The notes under the pieces are model-generated. The model ran no database searches. It was not told the origin of the DNA and was given only the letters and a program-made list of their open reading frames with translations. Made by a program: the position numbers and the translations under genes. A stretch of DNA of 43,550 nucleotides from a virus, in IMG/VR virus record IMGVR_UViG_3300044713_000031, positions 1 through 43,550 of that record; one strand, written 5' to 3'. Below are positions 7,177 through 14,478 of this stretch, in pieces. How positions within the stretch are numbered: the stretch's first letter is position 1; every line of letters begins with the position of its first letter.

Positions 7177-7209
7177 CCTCAAGGTCACCTCAAGGTTACC
7201 TCATGGATA
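7177..7209 (+). repeat. Three tandem 11-bp repeats (iteron-like)
   Basis: The units are CCTCAAGGTCA (7177-7187), CCTCAAGGTTA (7188-7198) and CCTCATGGATA (7199-7209). The 11-bp period places each unit on nearly the same face of the helix, as with cooperative protein binding. They lie downstream of candidate leftward promoter P3 and upstream of the rightward gene at 7288. Confidence 0.7.
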
Positions 7210-7231
7210 CCTTCGTTACGCCAGTGGCAGT

Positions 7232-7265
7232 TGTATAAGTTGACGAGACTCTTGACAAGAGCGTC
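7232..7265. promoter_or_regulatory. Candidate operator palindrome with divergent promoters
   Basis: CTCTTGACAAGAG (7249-7261) is a 13-bp palindrome with 6-bp arms, flanked by GACG (7242-7245) and CGTC (7262-7265). It overlaps a possible leftward -35 (TTGTCA, 7253-7258) paired with -10 TATACA (7232-7237, 15-bp spacer) and a weaker rightward promoter (TTGACG 7240-7245, 17-bp spacer). Such an overlap is typical of a repressor-controlled divergent region, but no regulator is proven. Confidence 0.45.
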
Positions 7266-7287
7266 AATGTGGATCGAAATGGGCATC

Positions 7288-8013
7288 ATGACAGTCACGT
7301 ATAAATCCCCAAAAGTCACCTTAGGCACGCCTGACGATGTCGCCTATTGGACGAAAAAGTTGGACATGCCACTGGCTGAGCTTCAGGAAGCCATACGGAT
7401 CGTCGGAGATCACGTATCCGACGTAGCGAGGTTCAAGGAGCGGGGCAGTGTCTCCGTGGTGACCTTCTTATCGCAATGCCGTGAGCGCATCGACTTCATA
7501 GAACATCAGATTGATGAGCTTGAAGAGGAGCGGGAGAAGTTAGTTGAATTGTTGAGTACTTATTCGGAGCTGTACAAAACCAGCAGCAATCCATTCTTGA
7601 GTCCGCCGCCTGCTCATTTGAAGGGGTTTAAAAGCGGAGTAATCGTAGAGCCTGCATTCGCTGTACCCAATCCAGCACCAGACGCGGCACAATTTGAGCC
7701 TGTTAGTCCGCCGGTGCGGAGGGTACCTGATGCGTCTCGTATACCGCCGCCTGCGCCGCTTCGCATAGCACAACCAACGCCGCCGCCTGCTCCTATGCAG
7801 CATCCGTTGCACCATCCAGTGACTGTGGTACACAAGCTGTTAAAAGATGGAAAGCGCAGGCACATCCGCGAGCTACTGAACTATCTGGAACTTCGCGGGC
7901 TTAAGCTAAATAGCAGTAATCCAGCAGGCCTGCTTAGTTCGCTGCTTAGCAAGGATGACCGCTTCGATGCCAGTCGCAAGGATGGGTGGGGTCTTAAAGA
8001 CACTGAGGAATGA
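7288..8013 (+). CDS. DUF3606-like / winged-helix protein, possible lysogeny regulator
   Basis: A 241-aa protein from the ATG at 7288 (in-frame ATGs at 7267 and 7279 are alternatives; no good ribosome site marks any of them). Residues about 14-50 (PDDVAYWTKKLDMPLAELQ...IVGDHVSDV) resemble the small helical DUF3606 domain; about 60-95 is a coiled coil; 105-180 is a Pro/Ala-rich linker; the C-terminus (VVHKLLKDGKRRHIRELLNY ... GLLSSLLSKDDRF) looks like a HARE-type winged helix. It is the only gene reading away from the leftward early promoters and lies next to the palindrome and iterons, so it is a candidate repressor. That role is inference. Confidence 0.6.
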   Translation: MTVTYKSPKVTLGTPDDVAYWTKKLDMPLAELQEAIRIVGDHVSDVARFKERGSVSVVTFLSQCRERIDFIEHQIDELEEEREKLVELLSTYSELYKTSSNPFLSPPPAHLKGFKSGVIVEPAFAVPNPAPDAAQFEPVSPPVRRVPDASRIPPPAPLRIAQPTPPPAPMQHPLHHPVTVVHKLLKDGKRRHIRELLNYLELRGLKLNSSNPAGLLSSLLSKDDRFDASRKDGWGLKDTEE

Positions 8014-8242
8014 AAAACCCGGCACCGCTCGTAACGGTGTCGGGTTCGTTTTCATCGCGCTTGGCACGGCGCACCCACTGCGGAGGGATCGTTCCGCGAA
8101 GGAGGGCATAGATAATGGCTAGCACCCACGCGACCTCATCATAAATGGTGAGTGACGAAGGGCTGGACTCATCATCTGGCCCTATCGTCCCATTCGGGCG
8201 GCGATTTGTCCAACAGAGACGGACAGTTACTGCCTTTTGCAT
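7994..8242 (-). CDS. Possible small membrane protein, 82 aa
   Basis: The frame starts MQKAVTVRLCWTNRR and contains one TM-like stretch (VAWVLAIIYALL). It follows the lysis genes on the same strand but has only a weak GAG ribosome site, and its last codons run through the hairpin at 8016-8046, overlapping the end of the rightward gene. It could be a lysis accessory protein or a spurious frame. Confidence 0.4.
   Translation of the reverse strand: MQKAVTVRLCWTNRRPNGTIGPDDESSPSSLTIYDEVAWVLAIIYALLRGTIPPQWVRRAKRDENEPDTVTSGAGFFIPQCL
8016..8046. terminator. Bidirectional terminator closing the 7288 gene and the late operon
   Basis: AACCCGGCACCG (8016-8027) pairs with CGGTGTCGGGTT (8035-8046), a 12-bp stem with one G-T pair and a 7-nt loop. 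T-rich sequence follows rightward (CGTTTT) and leftward (TTTTTC). It lies between the converging 7288 gene and the leftward lysis genes. Confidence 0.8.
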
Positions 8243-8330
8243 GACTCAGTTGGCAGGATTGCCGAAGCAATTGTAGGCGATACCGTTAGCATATCAGCGG
8301 CCAGTATGTTGCCGTCGAAGGCAACAGTGG

Positions 8331-8531
8331 TCACCTCAGGGTTGCGCGATATGCGGCCACGTCAGCATCGAGCTGCACGACATCATCGCGGTACTCGCGG
8401 ATGACATCCGGGAGGCGATTCTTGCAGATGTCCCACACGGCGATCACCGGCAGCACAATGTATTTGAACGACACCCACGCCCACTTGTGAGTGCAGATGA
8501 AATTAACGAATGGTGTCTTCTTGAGGCTCAT
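8331..8531 (-). CDS. Small membrane protein of the lysis cassette, 66 aa
   Basis: The protein starts MSLKKTPFVNFICTHKWAW, has one hydrophobic segment (FKYIVLPVIAVW) and a charged helical tail. Its ATG overlaps the lysozyme stop (ATGA), indicating coupling. A membrane-anchored protein with a helical tail beside lysozyme could be an inner-membrane spanin-like or gp18.5-like factor; no lipoprotein partner was seen, so the role stays open. Confidence 0.6.
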   Translation of the reverse strand: MSLKKTPFVNFICTHKWAWVSFKYIVLPVIAVWDICKNRLPDVIREYRDDVVQLDADVAAYRATLR

Positions 8532-8977
8532 GGGGTATTCCAAAGTTTGATTTCCGCCTCGCGGCGGTTGACGAGGCCAGCGTTCACACGCAGCTGTCCG
8601 CTGACGGTTTCTTTGTTCCAACGGCGGAGCTGAGTCGGGACCGATGCGTAGTCGCCTTCATTCAACAGGCGAAGCAAGGTCGATGCGCGGAGCTTCGTTT
8701 CGCCTTCGTTGAACACGAAGGAGATCAAAGCGAATCGCTGGTTGTCGGTGAGCTTCACCTTGACCAGCCTACGTACCGCATCTTCGGCAGCGGCAGCGTC
8801 GTGTGCCAGCAGGAGTCGAGAGGTTTCTTTGGTGATCGTCAGGCCCGCATGTAACTCTGCGCCTGTGTGTCCGACACCGATGGTCCATGTGCCGTTTGTG
8901 TCGCGGTACGCGACTAGCCGCTCGCCTTCGACGGTCACGAGGAACGTCTCCAGACGAGGATCGAGTTGGTAAGCTAT
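8528..8977 (-). CDS. GH24 phage lysozyme (endolysin), probable AUA start
   Basis: A 149-aa T4/P22-type lysozyme cutting the glycan strands of peptidoglycan. The catalytic segment VEGERLVAYRDTNGTWTIGV carries the E-(x8)-D-(x5)-T triad. No ATG, GTG or TTG gives a sensible N-terminus: the longer ATG frame overlaps the divergent 9009 gene, while the GTG at 8938 removes the first helix. ATA at 8977 has TTGGAG exactly 5 nt upstream and yields MAYQLDPRLETFLVTVEGERL, the expected length before the catalytic Glu. No signal or SAR helix is visible, so export should depend on the holin. Confidence 0.8.
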   Translation of the reverse strand: MAYQLDPRLETFLVTVEGERLVAYRDTNGTWTIGVGHTGAELHAGLTITKETSRLLLAHDAAAAEDAVRRLVKVKLTDNQRFALISFVFNEGETKLRASTLLRLLNEGDYASVPTQLRRWNKETVSGQLRVNAGLVNRREAEIKLWNTP

Positions 8978-9008
8978 GGGAACTCCAAGGGGAAGTAGGG
9001 GACGGAAA

Positions 9009-9545
9009 ATGTGGCCGTTTAAGAAAACCCAGCGCATGTCCGTAGATGAGCGAGCCGGATTGGCCGCGACGTTCTTGCTTGATTCCCTGCACGGGATCAC
9101 AGCTGCAGTGGTGGGCGCGGCCATTGGGGAGGGTTGGGAGGAACAGCAGGACGACGCGTTTATGGTTACCGCGTTTGAGCTGCTCATCTTCCAGCTTCAC
9201 TTGGCGGATCGGCTGACCCGCGTGAAAGCTGTGGGGAAGAACGGCGGCGCGGAGTTGATGGATGCCTTGCTGCCCATCGTCAGGGATCATGCACCGGAAT
9301 TTATGCGTGCCGATTTTCAAGAGCAGTACAACATTCGGCAGCTTTTTTACGGGCAGTGCAAGGCGTTCACTCCCGCCGAAGGTCAACCGGCTTCAGGAAC
9401 TCTATTTTGGGAATTTGCCAAGATAGTTCTTACAGCCACAGAACAGGCACAGGAAATAACGAAGATGCTTGGAATCACCGCGATGTGTGGGGACATGCTC
9501 CGAGGCATCGACAATTCCTTCGAGCAACTTGGCGTCTACCGCTAG
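9009..9545 (+). CDS. Antisense accessory gene (moron), 178 aa, unknown
   Basis: The protein starts MWPFKKTQRMSVDERAGL; GGGGAC/GGA precedes the ATG at 9009. It is predicted all-helical, with an alanine/glycine-rich segment near residues 25-40. It lies rightward between the leftward lysozyme and large-terminase genes, and its stop overlaps the terminase stop by 4 nt. No family recognised. Antisense placement within the late operon suggests expression in the lysogen. Confidence 0.65.
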   Translation: MWPFKKTQRMSVDERAGLAATFLLDSLHGITAAVVGAAIGEGWEEQQDDAFMVTAFELLIFQLHLADRLTRVKAVGKNGGAELMDALLPIVRDHAPEFMRADFQEQYNIRQLFYGQCKAFTPAEGQPASGTLFWEFAKIVLTATEQAQEITKMLGITAMCGDMLRGIDNSFEQLGVYR

Positions 9546-11206
9546 TAATTGTCGTAGAAGTTCAGCCGAGGACTTGAGTACCCCAGGACTGCTTCCTCGA
9601 ACTTGCGGTACTCCTCCTCCATTAGTTCCTCCATGCGTCGATCTTCCTCGCGCGTGACATCTCGACTGAGCCATTCGGTCCAGTAGCGGATTGCCATTGC
9701 GAGCGCGTCCAGGCGGTCATCGTGTCGTAGCGATCCTCGATCACGTGTAATGCGCGTGAGCTGGTGAAACAACTGGAACCTCGGTTCGTCCTTCTGATCG
9801 GAACGAAGTAACGCAGCGTCCACGACAAGGCGGTGCTGATTCAACACAGGCTCCAGGGTATCGATGATCCGACGTTCCTTCTGGCCGGTGCTGCGAACTT
9901 CCTCGACGGTGCAGGGATAGATACGGCGAAGCACAGGCTCCAACAACGTGTTGAACATGCCGTCACCGAAGTTGGATTCGACGAGGATCGTCTTGACCTT
10001 CTCGGCACGTGCAATGTGTGCGATGGTTTCCAGTGACGTCTCGGAGTACCCGCCAGGGATTCCACCGGCACGACGTAGGTACACCATGCCGCGCAACATC
10101 TTCGTCACTGTGTAACCAGTCTCGTCACCACCTCGGCCCGAAGGGTCGATAGTCATGAGAGCGCCAGTGAACTCCTCCATGTCCTTTGAGACGTACATAG
10201 GACGATGCAGGCGGTCGCCGGTGAATCCGACAGCGGGTATGTCGTTGACAACTTGGTCGGGCGCCGAGGCCCACACGATGCGAATGGGCGCTACTTCACG
10301 ATCAATGTCGAACACGATGAGGTCAGAGAGCTTGAGCGGGTAACGCTCGCTGTCCGACAACGTAGTGTCGAGCATGAACTGAAGCATGAAGCCTGAGCGT
10401 CCATAAGACGCCTCACGTTCCAGCAAATCTTCCTCATGGAATCGAGTGGGTTCCACAGGTGACCACGGGAGACCGCGCTTCTCCTCGAATGCTTCCGCAA
10501 TGAAAGGAGCTAGGCGACCAGCGTATTGCTGATAGTGCTTCTGATCTTTCGGATACCGTGCAGGCCACACACGGATTTCATAGCCGCGCTCAGGGAGTCG
10601 GTTGTAGATGGACTCCTCAGTCTGCGGCGTGCCTAGGTAGATGATCTCGGACGTCGGCAGTGGCTTAAGGATCGCGTCAAACTCTTTGATTAGTTCCGAC
10701 AGCTTCTCGCGCTGTGCCACGGTGGCAGAGTTCTTCACCACCTCAACGTCGTCCGCAATGATCGTGTCAGCACGGGAGCCGGTGAGCTGACCGGTGATAC
10801 CAACGGACTTCACTGAAGGCGATTGGTCGGGCAGGGCAGGGCCAACATCGAATGCGAGGTTGGAGTCACGCTGGTCACCACGGGGTTTCAAGTGTGCCAG
10901 CTCGGGAACCGTCTCGATCAATCGCTTGACGAAGATGGAGAACGCATCCGCGCGATCCTTCGACGCAGATACGACGAGAATCTTGTGCTGTGGGTTCTTC
11001 CACAGAAGCCAGCAGACATACGCGGCAGTAAGCCACGACTTACCGATACCGCGGAAAGCTTCGATCACCCGGCGACGCGGGCCGTGTTGCAGGTACGAAC
11101 CGATGTCGTACTGAACGGGCGTAGGGGCGGGGAGATTGAGGTGCTTCCATATTTGGAAGACGAAGTTTCGGAAGTCGAGGAAGGGATGTTGCTGGTCAGG
11201 AGGCAA
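9542..11206 (-). CDS. Terminase large subunit (gp19-like)
   Basis: A 554-aa packaging ATPase-nuclease (T7 gp19 is 586 aa). Walker A is EAFRGIGKSW (about residues 49-58), Walker B is ADTIIADDVE (about 146-155), and the nuclease acidic motifs are TIDPSGRGGDETGY and HDDRLDALAMAIRYW. The frame opens right after a stop codon, and the TTG at 11206 is the only early start; the ribosome site AAGGT is rather distant. It packages DNA into the prohead with the small subunit, encoded just upstream on the same strand with a rightward gene between. Confidence 0.95.
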   Translation of the reverse strand: MPPDQQHPFLDFRNFVFQIWKHLNLPAPTPVQYDIGSYLQHGPRRRVIEAFRGIGKSWLTAAYVCWLLWKNPQHKILVVSASKDRADAFSIFVKRLIETVPELAHLKPRGDQRDSNLAFDVGPALPDQSPSVKSVGITGQLTGSRADTIIADDVEVVKNSATVAQREKLSELIKEFDAILKPLPTSEIIYLGTPQTEESIYNRLPERGYEIRVWPARYPKDQKHYQQYAGRLAPFIAEAFEEKRGLPWSPVEPTRFHEEDLLEREASYGRSGFMLQFMLDTTLSDSERYPLKLSDLIVFDIDREVAPIRIVWASAPDQVVNDIPAVGFTGDRLHRPMYVSKDMEEFTGALMTIDPSGRGGDETGYTVTKMLRGMVYLRRAGGIPGGYSETSLETIAHIARAEKVKTILVESNFGDGMFNTLLEPVLRRIYPCTVEEVRSTGQKERRIIDTLEPVLNQHRLVVDAALLRSDQKDEPRFQLFHQLTRITRDRGSLRHDDRLDALAMAIRYWTEWLSRDVTREEDRRMEELMEEEYRKFEEAVLGYSSPRLNFYDNY

Positions 11207-11249
11207 TCAAAATGGATACCTTATGGGCGTCTTTATTAGGAACAGGGCG

Positions 11250-11777
11250 ATGACGAAGCAAACACCCGACTCGGCAGCGGGTCAAAATGGAGTAGACAAA
11301 AGGACTTCCGGCCGCACAGGAAACAGCGGCTGGGCCTCCTCCAAGTTTTATCTCGCAGCGATCACCGCTGCGATTGGCGGCGCTACTTACTTGATTCAGC
11401 ACAGTCAAGTGCAAGGTCGTCTAGACGACGCCAATGCGCAGCTAAAGACTTGGCGCGATAACGCTGGGAAGTACGAGGCTCAGGTGTCAGCTCTCATGGG
11501 AGAGAACGCAGCGTTGAAGTCGCAGGCCGCAGACGCTGCCACTTGCCATGCACGATTGAATCCTTATCTCCAGAACGATCCTATACTTGCGAAAATTAGA
11601 GATATCGAGCAACGGAAGGCTCATCTCGACTCCGACATTATTCAAGGTGCTGTCACTGATGGCGGTAATTGGGAGAGGGCAGATGTTTCACAAGTCGCCT
11701 ACATGCGAATTGAAAGCCAGAACTATGAGGACGAGTTAACCGGGCTTGCAAAATCCCTGCAATGCACTACGAAATAA
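11250..11777 (+). CDS. Antisense accessory gene (moron): TM plus coiled-coil protein, 175 aa
   Basis: The protein starts MTKQTPDSAAGQNG; AGGA and AGGG lie upstream of the ATG at 11250. One TM helix (about 35-50, FYLAAITAAIGGATYLI) is followed by a periplasm- or cytoplasm-facing coiled coil (LDDANAQLKTWRDNAG onward). It is divergent from large terminase and converges with small terminase. Membrane-anchored coiled-coil proteins are common among prophage exclusion genes, but no family match was recognised. Confidence 0.65.
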   Translation: MTKQTPDSAAGQNGVDKRTSGRTGNSGWASSKFYLAAITAAIGGATYLIQHSQVQGRLDDANAQLKTWRDNAGKYEAQVSALMGENAALKSQAADAATCHARLNPYLQNDPILAKIRDIEQRKAHLDSDIIQGAVTDGGNWERADVSQVAYMRIESQNYEDELTGLAKSLQCTTK

Positions 11778-11785
11778 CTAAACTT

Positions 11786-12019
11786 TCAATTTAGCTCTGT
11801 CGGATCGAACGGAAATTGCTGGAGCTTTCCTGCAAGAGTGCCGAGTGGACCATCTGGGGTGGGCATTGCTTCAATTCCGTTGTCCTTGACGAATTGACGT
11901 GCGACGTTCAACAGCGCAGCGAGACCCTTCTCACCGGCATCCATCTTCTCGATAGCGTCGGTGAGTTTTGTAGCGATTGCCGAATGCAGGGTCTCCAGCG
12001 ATTCCTTACTTGCGGCCAT
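11786..12019 (-). CDS. Terminase small subunit (gp18-like)
   Basis: A 77-aa protein starting MAASKESLETLHSAIA with the segment GPLGTLAGKLQQF, which matches the gp18 type (T7: LGGLAGALEEY). It recognises phage DNA and stimulates large terminase. Its ATG overlaps the stop of the holin gene (TAATG), so the two are coupled, as holin and gp18 are in T7. Confidence 0.8.
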   Translation of the reverse strand: MAASKESLETLHSAIATKLTDAIEKMDAGEKGLAALLNVARQFVKDNGIEAMPTPDGPLGTLAGKLQQFPFDPTELN

Positions 12020-12288
12020 TACTTCGCAAGGAACTTCTGGAACAGCCGCTCCAGGGCAGATGTGCCCAGGGATGCGATGACACACGCGAGGCCAACAGAG
12101 GCCGTGAAGGTCAACTCAGGGAAGATCAGTGTGGACGCTGCGGCACAGAGGCCGAGTGCGCCCGAGAGGATTGCACGGGATACGGCGACACGCGCCGTGA
12201 TCTTATCGCCCGATGCGAGGAGCTGACCGATGCCGATAAAAGCACCGATCAGCCCAAGCGTGGCGAGCAGCTTGGTATCTTGGTTCAT
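12019..12288 (-). CDS. Holin
   Basis: An 89-aa protein with two or three hydrophobic helices (LLATLGLIGAFIGIGQLLA, AILSGALGLCAAASTLIF, TFTASVGLACVIASLG), the layout of phage holins that open the inner membrane at lysis and release endolysin. It sits before small terminase, at the T7 gene 17.5 position. A second holin-like gene occurs at 33344. Confidence 0.85.
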   Translation of the reverse strand: MNQDTKLLATLGLIGAFIGIGQLLASGDKITARVAVSRAILSGALGLCAAASTLIFPELTFTASVGLACVIASLGTSALERLFQKFLAK

Positions 12289-12314
12289 TGAAGTTCGTTA
12301 GGTTGTCTTGATGA

Positions 12315-12980
12315 TTAGCTTTCATCCGCCGTTGCGGGTGGGTGCTTCAGAGCATCAGCAGGAGGCTCCACGCCTACTGTGTCGATCTCGTGCCTGTCGC
12401 CGTCAGCGGTCCAGTACACGTAGCCGCGATAGTCGGCCACTAGAGACCATGTGCCGATTTCGTCATTGAACTGCGGAAGCTGATGTTCCTCTGTGATTAG
12501 CGGAGGGCGTACAGTTGTCATCGTGTCGGGCAGCGACACCCCGGCAGCGAGTCGCGGGAGATATGCACCGTCTGCTTTGTTGTAAACCGATAGGCGGCTG
12601 AAGTCAGGACCTTCGACCCATGCGCCCGCGAGTGCATCCCAAACAGTCATTTTGGGTTCCATAGCGTCGTACTGAGGCGGCACGAGGTTAGTCAAGCCTG
12701 CAGGTATTCTGTCGCCCAGCTTGAGGGTGTTCGGAACCGGCCATACGGTATTGGTGTCGTAAAGCATGATGCGACGGTAGTCGTTCACCAGTTCCCATCC
12801 ACTTCCGTCATCCTTGAACCGGAACGCCCGGAACTGTTTCGCAGTTCCTTCAGTTGCGATGTCGGTTACCCACATCGGTAGGTTGTAAGTTCCATCTTCG
12901 TTCCCGTAAAGCATCACGATGCCTAGGTATTCGCGGTCGATGTTGCTGTATTGATAGCCTAGTTTTTGTGGTTGAGGCAT
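12315..12980 (-). CDS. Tail fibre-associated protein, 221 aa
   Basis: The protein starts MPQPQKLGYQYSNIDREYLG. It contains two related segments, GWELVNDYRRIMLYDTNT (about 60-77) and TWSLVADYRGYVYWTADGD (about 183-200), each followed by a Pro-rich stretch, the repeat typical of short proteins encoded after fibre genes in many phages. It probably assembles or caps the collar/fibre protein encoded immediately upstream. Confidence 0.65.
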   Translation of the reverse strand: MPQPQKLGYQYSNIDREYLGIVMLYGNEDGTYNLPMWVTDIATEGTAKQFRAFRFKDDGSGWELVNDYRRIMLYDTNTVWPVPNTLKLGDRIPAGLTNLVPPQYDAMEPKMTVWDALAGAWVEGPDFSRLSVYNKADGAYLPRLAAGVSLPDTMTTVRPPLITEEHQLPQFNDEIGTWSLVADYRGYVYWTADGDRHEIDTVGVEPPADALKHPPATADES

Positions 12981-12991
12981 GTAATGAATCC

Positions 12992-14476
12992 TTAGTAGGC
13001 GATGTAATGGAACATGAAAGTACCGGCCGCGATGTTCGCGCTTCCGCCTGCCGCGTCGATGGTCAAGTTATGCGTATGACCGCCTGCGTTTGAGATGGCG
13101 ATACCGTGCGTGTGATCGGGCGCTGCGTTGATAGTGATTGTGTGCTGGTGCGGGCCTGAGCCGTTCATGCCAATGTTGTGGCCGTGATTGCCCTGCCAAT
13201 CAGTGTTGAAGTTGTGGGCGTGATTACCAACACCGTCAGTCCCAAGTCGATCCTGCGACAAGTAGGACGTAGCACCGCTACCGTAGTTGTAGAGGATGTT
13301 GTTTGAGTAACCCTTCGACACCGTGCCACTTGCTTGCGTGTGCGCGTGACCGCCTTGGCCGTCAGTGCCGCCGCTGTGTGCGTGGTTACCCTGCGCATCC
13401 GTCCACGTATAGTGGGTGTGATCGCCTGCGGCCGATTCGCTAGCGCCGTGGGCATGACCACCACCTGCCGAAAGCGTTGGCGTATGCGTGTGATCGCCAA
13501 CCGAACTGATCCCGCCAGTATGCGAGTGCGACAGCAGGGAACCCGCGTGGTACGTGCCGACCTTGTTGGGGTCAACCGTCGCCTTGATGACGGTGCCTTC
13601 GCCCAACGCAGGAACGTTGAACGTCGTACTGCCGTCCCCTGCGCCATAGAGCGTTCCGATTGCGGCGAACAAAGCCGCGTACTGCGTGCGTGAATATGCT
13701 GTGCCATCACAGAGCATCGTGCGCGGAGGTGCGGTCTTCGATGCACTCACGACGATCTGGCCGGGGAAGTAGCGGGCCGTCACGTCCAGCTTGGTAGCCA
13801 GGATCGCCAATAGGTCCGGCGCATTCATGCGGGACACTTCTGACCAGTGGAACGCCGAGAACAAACCCGGAGCAACCTCGACGTTCATCGGTGCGTTGGC
13901 GAACTGATCTGCGAGTTCTGCCGATGCAGCAGCGTGAGCTTCAGACGTCGCAGCTGCGGTCTTGGAAGAGCCAGCGTTCAACTCATGCGTCAGCGCAGTG
14001 GCAGCAGAGTTGGCAGCAGAGTTGGCAGCAGCTTGGTTGGATGCGTCCGCTTGGGACGCCAATAGTGCAGCGTTGGATTCCGAAGTAGCAGCCGATGTCT
14101 GCGAGGCAGCGGCGGCGTCTTCATGTTCTTTCGCAGTATCAGCGAATGCAGAAGCGGAGTCGGCGGATGCAGCAGCGGCATCCTGTGACCTACTGGCGTC
14201 ACTCGCGCTCATCGCTGCTGCCGAGGCGGATGCCTGTGCGCCTGCTACGGCACCAGTGGCTTGATCGGTCAGCAATGTGACGAGCTTCTGTAGAGCGGGG
14301 AAGGTGGGCAGGGAGACGATTGCTCCCGTGCCGTCTTCCATGTCCACCGTGCCGCTTGGCTTGGTGAGCAGGTCACGCAGTTGGTTCTTGTATTGATTCC
14401 ACTTGTCCACGAGTGCGGACAGGCGAGCGGCCAACGTCGCATTACTGACGTAGCCGGGGTTATCATTGGTGGCTAT
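12992..14476 (-). CDS. Tail-collar domain receptor-binding protein with HxH repeats, probable AUA start
   Basis: A 494-aa protein. Residues about 70-200 are Ala/Ser-rich coiled coil; a phage collar domain follows (MLCDGTAYSRTQYAALFAAI, LYGAGDGSTTFNVPAL); the C-terminal third has about ten HxH motifs (HSHTGG, DHTHT, GHAHG, NHAHS, HQHT), as in T4-type fibre tips where HxH motifs bind metal ions. The TTG at 14434 has no ribosome site and would lose conserved-looking residues; ATA at 14476 has GAGGT 5-6 nt upstream and gives MATNDNPGYVSNATLAARL. The fibre stop ends 2 nt before that ATA. Confidence 0.85.
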   Translation of the reverse strand: MATNDNPGYVSNATLAARLSALVDKWNQYKNQLRDLLTKPSGTVDMEDGTGAIVSLPTFPALQKLVTLLTDQATGAVAGAQASASAAAMSASDASRSQDAAAASADSASAFADTAKEHEDAAAASQTSAATSESNAALLASQADASNQAAANSAANSAATALTHELNAGSSKTAAATSEAHAAASAELADQFANAPMNVEVAPGLFSAFHWSEVSRMNAPDLLAILATKLDVTARYFPGQIVVSASKTAPPRTMLCDGTAYSRTQYAALFAAIGTLYGAGDGSTTFNVPALGEGTVIKATVDPNKVGTYHAGSLLSHSHTGGISSVGDHTHTPTLSAGGGHAHGASESAAGDHTHYTWTDAQGNHAHSGGTDGQGGHAHTQASGTVSKGYSNNILYNYGSGATSYLSQDRLGTDGVGNHAHNFNTDWQGNHGHNIGMNGSGPHQHTITINAAPDHTHGIAISNAGGHTHNLTIDAAGGSANIAAGTFMFHYIAY

Positions 14477-14478
14477 GG

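Larger units (their letters stand above)
6115..7287. other. Non-coding control region of about 1.2 kb
   Basis: No convincing gene is present apart from a possible short start at 6162 (minus). The region holds two leftward sigma70 promoters sharing an 18-bp repeat, GC-rich hairpin-forming leaders, three tandem 11-bp repeats, a 13-bp palindrome and a third possible leftward promoter. In the circular map it lies between the lysis genes and the early genes, the place where T7 relatives carry terminal repeats, early promoters and packaging signals; virion ends may therefore map here, which cannot be confirmed from sequence alone. Confidence 0.7.

Noticed and set aside
14269-14466. Minus-strand ATG frame at the start of the collar gene
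   Set aside because: It is out of frame with the conserved collar protein and Pro/Arg-rich; the collar frame with an ATA start explains the ribosome site better.
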